Made by a program: the position numbers and the translations under genes
Notes under the pieces: model-generated
The model's database searches: none
Seen by the model: the letters and a program-made list of their open reading frames with translations, nothing else
Told to the model about the DNA's origin: nothing
NCBI RefSeq assembly: GCF_050948215.1
Contig: NC_135155.1
Location: forward strand, 13,038,001 to 13,102,000
DNA length: 64,000 nucleotides
DNA from: Halictus rubicundus
Taxonomy: Eukaryota; Arthropoda; Insecta; Hymenoptera; Halictidae
Direction: 5' to 3'
Shown here: in pieces, positions 24,401-36,400 of the stretch
How positions within the stretch are numbered: the stretch's first letter is position 1
Layout of the letters: every line of letters begins with the position of its first letter

Positions 24401-25379
24401 TCTGCACCGCTCTGTACGGTGGAAATTCGAATCCATTGGGGCTCCGGGATTTATGGAGTTTCAATGCTCGATTTGCATTGTTGCTGTGTGTACTAAAATA
24501 TTCTTCTTGGAGTGAGAAGTTACCTTATGTTTGTGTAAGTGGACAGAATTGATTTGGCAATGAATTAATAAATAATGAAAATTGTCCGAGTTAATTGTAA
24601 GAAACGGAAGCTACATGAAACTGCATTTGCTCTTTTAATAATTTTAGTGAGTCGAACTTTGTACTTGGCCAAATCTATTTCTGTCGTGAATGCATTCATG
24701 CAAGCTTCAGCTTGTAGTCTAGCAATGAATTTTGTTTTTTTTTTTTTAATGACGTGCATGGATTTCTAACAAATACTCTTCTTCTATTTTAGCTGTAGGA
24801 AAATGTGGAATTGATGTTTTTAAAATTGTGGGAATGAGTGAACTTGTTTGAATAAAATAAAATAAAATTAAACTTAAATAAAATAATGAAATAAAAATTG
24901 GCTGAGAGACGCTGCTGTTAAATATCCTGTTATGCTTGAATTATGTATCCGCATGTAAAGAATAAGAGAAAATGCGAGAATGTCTTCGTAATTTTGCTTG
25001 AAATGCTTGATATTGGGCACGCGTATATAAAATTGGCTGACTGTATTTCGATAGCCGGACAAAAAAACGAAATGGCACCTCTATCAGAGAAGAAAATTGT
25101 CAGCGTGTATGTAAATTTATGTAAAGCTGGTTTTCGGAATGCTGCGGAAGAACATGTTCCGCGGATGGTTTCTTTCGTCACCAAAATTGTCGAATCAATT
25201 AAATTGCTACATTCGCTTTAACAACTTAACAATAAAGAAATGATGATTAACTTCGTTGAGAATCATTGTTCGATTAAATTTTGTATAAAAATCTCGAAGG
25301 ACATCTTTTTCGTGTTCAGCGGTTATTGCCCTCACAGTGTTCGTGGTTATCTGTACTAATTAATCTCACGTTTCGAAGA
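21458..25379. other. Divergent intergenic region between the repeat-protein gene and CYP301A1
   Basis: This 3.9-kb region must hold promoters for both flanking genes. It contains the 178-bp satellite (21935-22497) and two islands richer in G+C than their surroundings (about 22740-23010 and 23960-24450). An AT-rich remainder follows, in which I see no convincing exon. The islands could include 5' UTR exons or enhancers of CYP301A1, but no coding frame in them looks conserved. Confidence 0.55.
21935..22497. repeat. 178-bp tandem satellite, about three copies
   Basis: TAATTTTTGCGAATTAGAAT recurs at 21981, 22159 and 22337, a 178-bp period. The second and third copies are almost identical; the first differs at a few bases. 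A partial unit precedes it from about 21935. Each unit carries GGCGAATTAAAGGGTGTACA and GTCGCATAACGTCGAAAC. Confidence 0.9.
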
Positions 25380-28300
25380 ATGAACCGGCAGCTGCAGTTC
25401 ATCCTGAAATGCCAACATCTGCAAGTACGGGATGTAATTCTACGAAATCTTTGTACAGGTAAAAAGAGATTCGAATAATATATATTTATATATACAGGTA
25501 ATGATTATAATGCGATCGCTGTGAAGCTAATTAACCCTTTACGTACTGTGAATAGGTGCACCTGCGTGCTTAATCATTTTTGAGTGGTGACGAATATATT
25601 CGTCAATAAACGAAAAGATTTAAATCTTTTCATCACGAGTATATTCGTCGCTAAATAAAAAATTAAACAAAACCTTGTCATCTTCCTATGAGTAAGTATA
25701 CTCGTCACTCTACAATAAAATCACAATTTCTTCATGACGAGTATGCTCGTCACTCAATAAAATCGCAATTTTTTCATGACGAGTATACTATTGTGCTTGA
25801 AATATAAACATAGAAGGGTTAATAAGTCTTTTACAGTCAAAGCGTTCAAATTCCTGCCGAAGAAATCGCTGAAACTTAATCAAGCATTCAGCGCATGTAC
25901 AATGCTTCTCCATTGTGCGTTTAGGCGCGGGAACGGTGACCTCGACGAGGATATGCAGTCTGGATCATGATACCTCGATCCAAGCGAGGCCGTACGATGA
26001 GATCCCGGGACCGAAACCAATCCCGATCCTCGGGAACACCTGGAGACTGTTTCCGGTAATCGGTCAATACCAAATTTCCGACATGGCAAAAGTGTCACAA
26101 ATGTTCCACGATGAATATGGAATCATTTGTCGCCTGAGTGGATTAATCGGCAGACCGGATCTATTATTCGTCTACGATGCTGACGAGATCGAGAAGATCT
26201 ACAGACAGGAAGGTCCGACGCCTTTCAGACCATCGATGCCATGTTTGGTGCGATACAAAAGTGTCGTGCGCAAGGATTTCTTTGGAAATCTGCCTGGCGT
26301 TGTTGGAGTGTACGTGGAATTTAATATTATTTTTTTATTGCGGCTTTAGGTATTGTTTAATTATCAAGTTGATGTAAGAGTTATATAGTATTCTGTTTTG
26401 TTATTTTCAAATTCTACTTTTTCACATTGAGTTTATTTGTTCGAAAATGTGAGATTTTTTAGGAATTCGAACGATTGTGGACTAATTAACTGTTCGAGTA
26501 TTCAATGATAAATTGAGTGAATACTGGAATCCTTGAACGTAAATTGATTAAGTATTTGAGTATTCAATTATAAATCAGGTGACTACTTAAGTACTCAAAT
26601 GCGAATAGCTCGAGTACTCAAAAGTACTCACAATATAAAAGTACTAAAATATAAATTGCGCGAGTACCTGAGTACTCAGATACGCAGATCTAAATTGAGT
26701 GCGTATCTGACTTCTCGAGTATATTTGTTCCTCCTTGTATCCAAGTACTCAATCCCACTTTTTTCGAATCACAAGGATCGATATGTTTATTAAATTGAAC
26801 ATTGACCACCGTAACTACAACACAACAAAGTGAACAACTTATCGGTTCCATCAAGAAGAAACTAAAAAGTTGCTATACACGACGATGAACGAATCAAGAA
26901 ATCATCCTTGTTGAACACGATAGCGGATCTTATAAAATTGCATTCTTGTAAAAGATTCCACTTCGTCGCCAACTAACAACGGTTTAATGCCAAGGTGATA
27001 CGATATTATTAATGCAACACGGTTTGTGCATTACAATCTTGCAATCACCGCATGACTGCATCGAGAACAAACTCAACTTCGAGTGGTATCCGTTCGATCA
27101 CGCGCGCGCTTCCCCTTGGCCCTCAAACAACTCGCAAGAACGTCCGGCTAACAAGCATGAGTTACACCGGAGATGACATAATAAAATATTTGCTTGTTCT
27201 AGACACGGGGAACCTTGGCGAGAATTTCGTACGCGCGTGCAGAAACCAGTTCTACAACCGCATACTGTTCGAAAGTACATCACGCCCATCGAGGTGGTCA
27301 CTGTCGATTTCATGAAAAGGTAATTTCGGCTGACCTTACGTTTCAAGGTCCATACTATCGCAATCAACAACCTTGGCTCAGCTAAATGTCGAAAGTTTCA
27401 CTTCAGTGTCGACTAACTTCAGTTTTTTCTTCAATAAAATTTTGATATCATAAACTCAATCATAATTAGAGTCTTATTGTTGAAATTAATAGATATTTCT
27501 ACATCAGGAATTGGATCATAAATATAGACCATCATTTAAATTATTTATACTACTTTACATAGTGGTAGTATTTAGTATCTGTGTTGAGACTTAAATCTGA
27601 TTGATATCTTAAGTGGAAGATATTGACATTTTTAAGTTGGTGCAGTTTTTATGCTCTCTACTGTATGTATTACATAATATAAGACTGTTTTTTGTTTGTT
27701 GACACAATCGCACAAGAAATATGAACATAATTGTGAACGATTTGTTTCAGGATTGAAGAAATTAAAGCGGAGGATGGAGAACTACCTGGCGACTTTGACA
27801 ATGAGATCCACAAGTGGGCTCTAGAGTGTTGGTATACATTTTAATACTAGCTGAAGTACATTATTAGGTCTATCAGAAAATGTTGTCTATTTTTCAAGTT
27901 TAGTTTGCATATTGAAAACTACAAAAAGTAGATGAAACACTTAATATTTACTATATTATATTGCTAAACTTTTCATCGCAAGGAAAATTTGCACGTATAA
28001 GGTTAATAAGCTTTTCGTAGCATTTCAAATATTGAAAACAATATGTAGGTATTGGTCGAGTGGCTCTCGACGTCAGGTTAGGCTGTCTAGGAGGTACGTT
28101 GACTCCAGACTCAGAGCCTCAGAAGATCATCGATGCAGCAAAGTTTGCTCTGAGAAACGTAGCAGTGCTCGAGCTGAAAGCTCCCTTCTGGAGGTATTTG
28201 CCTTCTCGTCTCTGGACAAGATATGTACGCAACATGGATTACTTTAAGGAGTGAGTCAAACTACACTTACATACTGGAGTATGCACAATATCAGTAGACT

Positions 28301-29799
28301 GCGGATCTTTATGTAAAATTGTCTATATCAACTGCAAGACACAGTGGTCATTTAGAAGCTACTTTCTTTCTTTAGAAAATTGACCTTTCTATTGCTATAA
28401 ATTGTACCAACTCATTTTGGTTGAAAATGCATAAAATCCACAGTCTATACATTATGAAGCAGCGTTAGACACAGTTCTGTGAAAATTAATATCTCCATGC
28501 TTCAGGGTATGCATGAAGTACATTGACGCTGCGATGGAAAGGTTGAAAACCAAGCAGGCTGTCAATGACTCTGACTTGTCCTTGATGGAGAGGATCCTAG
28601 CCACAGAGACCGATCCCAAAATGGCTTACATCCTTGCGTTGGATTTGATTCTGGTTGGAATAGACACTGTACGTAGAGGAATAGTATTCACAATGACATT
28701 GACAACAATTTCCAATGAACAAAAGAGTAGGATGATAAGCAGGGATTTATTTGTTTTATGATGTTGCAGATCTCTATGGCTGTCTGTTCTATACTGTATC
28801 AGTTGGCAACGAGACCGGAGGAACAGGAGAAGATTTACGAGGAGCTTGTCAAAATTCTTCCTGATCCGTCTGTTCCTCTTACAACGAAACACCTTGATCA
28901 GGCTGTCTACATGAAGGCCTTTATACGCGAGGTCTTCAGGTAACCAATCAAAAATCAATGCTTTGTTGTTAATCAATTTCCTTGAAATAAATTTATTGCT
29001 TACAACAATATTGATCCCCTTAAACCTAATATTATTTTCTTCCATTATTTGTTTCTATTGTAAACAATAATTAATATGTGTTCAAATTAATTGGAACACC
29101 CGGTATAAAAGATTATTAGCAAATAAAATGTTGAAAGTGTAATAAACAATGTTACATTTCAGAGTGTATTCTACAGTCATCGGAAACGGCAGGACGCTGC
29201 AAAATGACACTGTAATCTGTGGCTACAGAGTACCGAAGGGAGTAAGTAATGCATTTTTAATGATAGTTCTCTTGATGAATGCTTTTTCCTGAAGATGTTG
29301 TAAAATGTAATATAAATCTATAATTACAGATACAAGTGGTATTTCCGACAGTCGTAACAGGAAATATGGAGGAATACGTGAAAGATGCTAAAACGTTTAA
29401 GCCTATGAGGTGGATCGAGGAATCTACGAAAGAGGAATTGCACCCTTTTGCATCTTTGCCCTATGGTCATGGGGCTCGCATGTGTCTAGGTAGAAGGTTT
29501 GCCGATTTGGAGATGCAGGTGCTGCTTGCCAAGGTAGGCAAAAATAAATGCTATTATCTATAAAAATTAATTTATATTTTCAAACGAATTCGACTAATTC
29601 TTTCAATTTATATTTCTGAACGAATTCTACTAGCTCTTCCTCGCAGACAAACATAGAGACAATTATTTTCATATTTCTTTTTATATTTCAGTTAATACGG
29701 TCTTACAAATTGGAGTACCACCATGAACCACTCAAATACAAAATCACGTTCATGTACGCCCCTGATGGTGAACTCAAGTTCAAGGTGATAAGGAGATAA
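25380..29799 (+). CDS. Cyp301a1: Cytochrome P450, mitochondrial clan, CYP301A1 orthologue
   Basis: Ten exons: 25380-25458, 25925-26309, 27203-27319, 27751-27827, 28049-28250, 28506-28668, 28770-28939, 29163-29241, 29330-29533 and 29692-29799. They encode 527 residues. It is a mitochondrial monooxygenase expected to receive electrons from adrenodoxin; the fly orthologue acts in adult cuticle formation. Visible landmarks are the proline-rich hinge (EIPGPKPIPILGNTW), the HGEPWREFRTRVQKPVLQP block typical of this clan, I-helix LVGIDT (ending at residue 341), the K-helix ExxR (Glu395-Arg398) and heme loop PYGHGARMCLGRR with Cys476. The signature Phe is Tyr, as I recall for other CYP301A1 proteins. 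The first exon is basic and fits a mitochondrial presequence. Intron 4 starts GTTGGT and is set by phase. A MITE lies in the intron after exon 5, and palindromic repeats fill intron 1. Confidence 0.93.
25589..25790. repeat. Array of 16-bp palindromes, GACGAGTATACTCGTC type
   Basis: Palindromes near 25589, 25634, 25690, 25736 and 25776 (the last truncated) are spaced 41-56 bases apart, with AATAAAAT-rich linkers. They lie in intron 1 of CYP301A1. Confidence 0.75.
26495..26760. repeat. Degenerate AGTACT/CTCGAGTAC array, intronic
   Basis: Repeated variants of GAGTACTCAAAAGTACTC and GAGTATTCAATTATAAATC. It is the same kind of sequence as 690-985 and lies in the second CYP301A1 intron. Confidence 0.65.
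28297..28445 (+). mobile_element. MITE family A, copy 5, in a CYP301A1 intron
   Basis: Begins GACTGCGGATCTTTATGTAA and ends ATGCATAAAATCCACAGTC, with TA on both sides (28295-28296 and 28446-28447). At 149 bp it fills much of the intron between exons 5 and 6. Confidence 0.8.
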
Positions 29800-30031
29800 T
29801 AGATAAGGATCACATAGGCCAGCGATGGGCACGGTAGGAGCCCCTGAGCTGCCTGCTTCCCCCACCAACGTCTCTTTTGTGCCTTCGTCTCTTCCCTCGT
29901 ATGTCTCGCCCTAGCCGGGAGATGTTGGTGGGAGAAGTGTTTTGCGCTGACATAAACCGTCGAAGACATTCGTGAATGTGTAAAATGACCTTGGTACTTG
30001 TTTTTTTTTTATTTTTGTACATATACATCAA

Positions 30032-30037
30032 AATAAA
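30032..30037 (+). terminator. Polyadenylation hexamer for CYP301A1
   Basis: AATAAA, 233 bases past the CYP301A1 stop codon. Confidence 0.5.
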
Positions 30038-30068
30038 TAACTGGACCGCGAATGCATACGCAAAAATG

Positions 30069-30265
30069 TATACAGGGTGCTTATCTTGAGTTCCTTATTA
30101 GTATTTCTGTTATTTCTGCGGCTATAAAAAATATTGTTATACATGAACGTTTTTCTCAAGATTACTTGTAAGATTACGTGTACTTGAAAAGAAATGATCT
30201 TGATAAAAAAGTGAATGTCAAAGATTATAGTATAGTACTATAAGGAGCCCAAGATAAATGAAGAT
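30069..30265. mobile_element. Inverted-repeat element with TACAGGGTG left end
   Basis: CTTATCTTGAGTTCCTTAT near 30080 pairs with ATAAGGAGCCCAAGATAA near 30240. The left flank reads GTATACAGGGTG, an end shared with elements at 47380 and 53895. The right end is less clear. Confidence 0.5.
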
Positions 30266-30429
30266 ATATCCTGCAAATTTTTATAAAAATCAAGATAATT
30301 TAATACAAAAGACATGATAAGTCTCCGTACACTTTTTACACATTTAAACAGCTTAAAAGAACTCGAAAATTATGTATAGCCTAAGTCTACAAATAGCGGA
30401 TTTGTTGGTCGCTGCTTCCTAGAAGTGGT

Positions 30430-33400
30430 CTACCTGTCGATGAATTTCAAGTTTAAGGGTCCTTTTGGAGTGTACATAGGGTTGATATAGTAATCCAGCT
30501 TCTCGTAATGGTATTCAATCTTGTAACGTTGGAGAATCTGAAACAGAAAAAAATTTTTACGATAATTGAACATGAGAATATATTTAAAAGAAGGACGTAT
30601 ATTTAATTTCATAAAATACATAAAAAAACACACGAACAATTCATCGCTCACTGCAGGAATTAAAAATGCAGCTCTTTTTTCACTTGGAAAATTAAATAAT
30701 CCAATAACGAGACTGTGATTTAGTAACTGCACACACAGAATCGAATTTATATCAAGCAAATTTAAAACTATAAAAATTTGTTATATGTGCCCTCCTTTTA
30801 AATATTACTTATGAAAATGAAGTGTATAAAATATAATGTGAAAATTGATTAATATTTTTGTATCGATGCATCAATATTGAAACACTGTGTATATATATAG
30901 CTCTGTTGTACCAAATAAACATTATTTTTTTATGTTACAAGCACCGTACATTTTACACGCAAAAAAACCCATTAAACATAATTGACGAACGTGTTAGCAT
31001 TCCCTTCACTCTCTCTCGCCATTCTTCTCCTCTCAATTATGTCTGGTTTCGTCCACGGTGACCTAAATGATTAATAGGGTTCTGGAAAACGATGGAGGAA
31101 ACGTGAAGTGAAATTTCTTAAGGCAAAGAACTAGAAAGCGAGCACAACCGACTTCTCACTGACAGGAGAATAGTTTCTCTTGTACAATTGTCACAGTTTC
31201 AATTGTTCTTATTATTAGCTGCAAGACTTTGTTCAATATTATTGTGGCTTTGTGCCAATTTCACTGTTTATATAAATTATAGCATATAGAAACTACTAGA
31301 AGAATGAGAGACACATTAATTTCTATAATTGAGTTTCAAATGTTCTACATTCTTGCTACACATAAATTGTTATTCAACTGGCTTTGATTATTCGATTTTA
31401 TTTAGACAAATGTTGAAAAAAATTAGCAGTGCGATACATAAGACATCTCTTTAAATAGTTCTTATGGTTATAATGCAGTGAAAATATTATTAAACTGCAG
31501 TGTATATTAGCATAACGTAACTTTCTATATTTTACGAATTTTCAAGTGATACTCCATGTAAATTTATGTCCGTATTTAAAAGAAGCTAATAGGAAAGGGA
31601 AAATGATATTACCAAAGAAAATTCAAGGGAAAAAGGTTCAGCTAATTTTGTGGAGCCCCAAATTTCAATTTCGTCATTGCGGGGAAACACGGTGCGCGCG
31701 CAATAAACCGTGTTCGGAAATCCTGGGTTGGTTTATAGCAACTGCCCTGGAGTTATTAGCCCTCGCGACGGTGAAAGAAATTGCCCGCGTTTATTGACGC
31801 CATCTCTTCGTCGTTCAGCCCGATAGAAAGCAGCGACAATGTTCGCACAATTTATTGCTGTTCTTAGAAGTTCTGAGAACGACGATACCCGTCTTTCCTT
31901 ATTTTACTACGGCGTTTTATTTTCCGTATACCCCCCCCCCCCGGAAGAAATACAAAATCGTCTTCAGGATCAGACTGCGATTCGTTGTCTAAAATAAAAA
32001 TGTCCTGCATCAATTGCAAGATACAGGAATCGAATAAAAAATTGTTACTTCCTTTAATAGCTTAATAAATTGATGACAATGCATAGGTTCTCTCAAACCA
32101 CCATGCAAAAGAATACTAAAATCGTTCGGACTAATTTTGAAATAGTCATTCTGGTTTTTAACAGTTGTACAAAGACGTTTTTGACTGACTGAATGTCAAC
32201 GAATATACGCAATCAGTGTCTGTACATTTACAATTTGAAAATTGAGAAAATGGAATGACAGCGCGCGTTAACGATGGAAACGTACCTAGGTGAGCCAAAA
32301 GTCTGTATTGCACTCAGGTATAGGCTCGGATTATCTCGGCTCCTAGGCGACAGATTAACGAACCTCAAGAAACCTAATCGTACCTGGCCATAAACGGCGA
32401 ATCCTCGGACGTTTATTATTCCTGAGCATTTACCGTGACCGCCAAGAAAACTAACGGGAACTGTACTTAACAAGTACACTGCAATAAAATTCCGAAATTC
32501 TGTTCCCCTCTTCACCAACTCCTTTTTCGTATCCTTTATACAAATATACCGGGTGAGACCAGTACATATTAGCATATCATTATCTCCACTGGTTTTGAAA
32601 ATATGAAAAAACTTTAATAACCAAAGTTTTTGAGTATAAAGAGGACTACAATTTGTTTTTTTTCGTAGGTGAAAGATTTTCGGAGATTTCAAGGTCTATT
32701 TTTTAAAATAGAAACACACAATTTTCTATACACTGTTCTATTCAACTCGTCGTTTTCTATGAAAAAGTATGAACCCATGAATGGCGAGAAATTATTAATT
32801 TAAGAAATCTATGTACAAACATTTCATTTTTTTAATTGTGCAATTCTCTACTAAAGTGGACAATAGAAAGGAGTTTCAGTTACTGAATTTTCTCATAACA
32901 ATTTTTTGGTTTAGTTGTTACATTTGGTCTCCTGAAGAAGATGTTCGATTCTGCATGATTTTTCGATCGTCCCGCCAAAATATTGATTAATTTCAATTTT
33001 TAGCATTAGGATAATTAGGTATAATTACCTTGCTAATGACCACCAGCATTTCCAATTCAGCAAATCGTCGCCCCAAACACATCCTCCTACCATAACCGAA
33101 CGGAAGTGATGCGAAACTATGACGAACACCGTCAGCTTGCAACCATCGTTCCGGAAGGAACTCGCTACTTCGCGGGAAGTACTTGTCCAGATTACTTATC
33201 ACGTAATGCTGGAAAACCACTTGGACCTAATTGCATACACAAGGTTGTTAATTGAGGAGAAACCTCCTTGCGTGTTCGTCGTGCACTACACCGTTGTGTT
33301 GCGATTAATTACATTGTTTCTCCTACTGGTGATGAAAGAACAAATTGTGTTCATTTTCTAAAGCCTAAATCATGTTATCATCATTGCTTGAGTCTCCAGT

Positions 33401-36400
33401 GCACTAGAGTTTCATTGGTTGCCTATATTCGTATTAATAAGTAAGCAAATATGTTTTTTTTTATTTATAATGAGATGTCATCACTTCTTTAGTTTACTGT
33501 CCATGAGAGACAGAATTTGTTGTCTATATATCGATATTAGTGAACATGTAAATTGACTTTACTGGAGAACTGACAATTTTTATATGTGAATAATTTTAAT
33601 CCAGATTTATAAACAAAACCTAACATAATCCTTGTTAAAGTTATATATTTTTTTTTATAAAAAAGGCAAATTGGAAAAAATTGTTTCTTACTCCTTTAGG
33701 CACTTGGTATCCACTGATAACCGTGTCCTTGGTCATGCAGCGTCCATTTCCAATAACGACCGGATACATTCTAACAAGCAATAAGAAAATCATAACAACT
33801 TGATTATATAATTCAGTACTTGAGTCTCCAATTTTTTCGGTATTTTTTTTATCGTACTGTAACCTTTACATATCACAGAGACTTATGAAACTACTGCAAA
33901 AGTTCTCACGAATCGCTAATAAAGGTCAAATCTAGGTGGTCTCTAAATAAATCTGAATGATTTAAATAATTCATATTAAATGGACTTCGGATTCTTATGC
34001 AAAATAAAAATAAACTACATCAGTCACAAGGAACTGGTACCAAGCAGTTTCTTTCCTTCTTTAATCACTTCAAAAAACTGAAAACAATACTCTTAAATTC
34101 TCTTTCGAATGGCGCCTACCCACTTCTGCCGTAAATGCATAAAAGCCGCTGTCCAAATAAAGACAGTAATAAATAATTTGTCTAAATGCTCGAACCTTTG
34201 GGTTTCTTTGATGCAAGCCTTCAGGTACTTCAACTGATCCAAGTGTTTCCCTTCAAGCTGCATATCCTTGCTCGGTAGCATACCGCATACTTCATTATAT
34301 GCTAAATCTTGCTTATCCGGATGCAGGGCCAGCTGATAAAGCACCGACGCCACCGAGTTTGAAGTCTAGAGTAAGAACATTGTTAACCCTAGGACTCCTG
34401 CGAGTTCTAAGCCTATGCCGTAGTTCTTTTTCGATATAAGGCGATGGCTCGGGACTTTTCTTATTTTCTTATTTCGAAATAAAAAGCGTCATTTGATATC
34501 GGAATAAAATTGTACATATTGACGGTCGCTCGAGCTCATCCCCACGGGAGGTTTAAATACAATTATCAATCTGTTACACAAGATTTGAATTTTTTGTGCT
34601 GGATACTTGTGTTAATAGACGAGCTACTGAGATACAATACTAACAGTGTCAATCCCAACGAGAAACAGATCCAGTGAAAGAATAGTGGCGAGTTTAGTAT
34701 CATTCTCAAGAGCCAATACTCTTTCCAACAAAGAAGGCTCTTTGTCATTATCCTTTGCTTGCTGTATTCTTGCAAGTGCGGCTGTGGTGTACTTTGAAGT
34801 TGTACTGAAAAATGAATCATTATATTTATAGAATTTTCGATTGCTCTTTCTCAATGAAACTAAATTTTTACTCGACAATGGTGTCCAACGCTTTCACGTA
34901 TTGTATCCATGTAGGCGTGTTGAACAGTTTCCAGAACGGTATCTTCAGTTCGAGTATTCCCACATTGACGAAGAACGTGCAGACAGCGTCTATCAACCTT
35001 TGGGTTTCAGCGTTCGCGTTGTCATCCATGCAACCCAGTCGAACGTCCAATGCTACACGTGCTATGGCTAAAAAGAGAATTTCAGCAATTCATTCATACT
35101 ATTTATAGCTCTTAGGTTTGGAACTTTGCCTGCGGCGAGGACCCGAATCCGGCATATTTTTCGATCGTTCAAATGAAAGTAACAGGCGGTCAAAATACCA
35201 TAAAAGTTTACGACATGATTTATTGTATTACACCTGTTCCATGAATTTCGAAGTAGCTTCGACTATGATACAGCTTGAGAATCCAATCGGTAGAAATAGT
35301 TGAAGATAATGCAGATTTATTTTGTTCTCAAAACAAATGTATCACAATTTTTAGATTAGCAAGGATTCTATTTGAAAAGCGCAGCTTTTCCATAGTCGAT
35401 AGACCATAGTCCATAGTAAATAAATATAACTATACTATTACGGCACCATTATTTCCAAATTAACACGATTTTCAATTATAGAAAAGTTCAATGATCCTTT
35501 ACACGGATGAAATTACTATAGATTTGAGAGCAAGGAATTGATTGACTTCGACTACTTAGATGACAATTCATACACACGTGTACACATGTATGAAAGCTCA
35601 TTTCTTTTTAATTTATTTTACCCTCACAGCAGCTCTCCAGTTTCTTACAAATTATTGTGAACGTTCACTGCAGGAGAAGCTCAAGGATCTTTTCATACGG
35701 TCGTTAAAAGCGGCAATAAAAAGTTAATGCAGATATAAGATCGATGGATCAACATACTCTCGGTACGCAAGAACCCGAGTCTTTCCCCACTTGTTCTCGA
35801 ACCATCAATTACTTTCAAAATTACTACAATCTCCATCAACAAAAAAGAATCCATTGAGATTATTCCTCAAACAATTCTATTCTATTACGGATCATTAGGC
35901 GACGATTCTTTATGCAAGAAACAAATATTTTTACCCGAATTGCAACAAACTGGAGTGAAATAAAAATGTATTTTCTTTCTTAATATGTTTAATAGATTGA
36001 AAACGATATGACAGTATTTTTAAATTCCTCTAATATTTTTACCGTATCGAATTGCATGTACTCGTTTCTGTCGTAAAATCCTATATTTTTAAATGTTTAT
36101 CTGTGCGAGTAGATCCATTCGCGAGCGGTGAAAAATTTCACTAAATTTCAGAGATTCCATCGATAGATTCTAACGGATCACAAACGATTCGTACTTTGAC
36201 ACTCTACGCTTTCTACTCACACTCGAGGGACCATTTGTGAATCTCGTTGAGGAAGTCGTCAGGCACCTCATCGTTCGCGTCTCGTATCGCCGAGATTCTG
36301 AAAAACAGGAGAGTTCGCTTCAGTGACGAGTCGATAAGAGAAAAAGGGTTACGAAACGTCGAGAGGTGTTGATCAATGTTTGAGACACGTGGGACGCGTT

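Larger units (their letters stand above)
29800..30429. other. 3' regions of the convergent CYP301 genes
   Basis: The stop codons of the two P450 genes face each other 630 bases apart. The stretch holds the CYP301A1 3' UTR (hexamer at 30032), a T-run at 30001 and an inverted repeat (30069-30265). No exon was seen. Confidence 0.65.

Noticed and set aside
23760..24436. Overlapping ORFs on both strands in the GC-richer block
   Set aside because: Long frames arise easily where stop codons are rare. The frames disagree in strand and show no domain; regulatory or untranslated sequence is more likely.
24420..24440. GGAAATTCGAATCC resembling a tRNA B box
   Set aside because: No matching A box at the right spacing and no cloverleaf arms, so no tRNA gene.
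24943..25221. 92-codon plus-strand ORF just upstream of CYP301A1
   Set aside because: No family resemblance, no strong start context and no splice link to the P450. The antisense frame is nearly as long.
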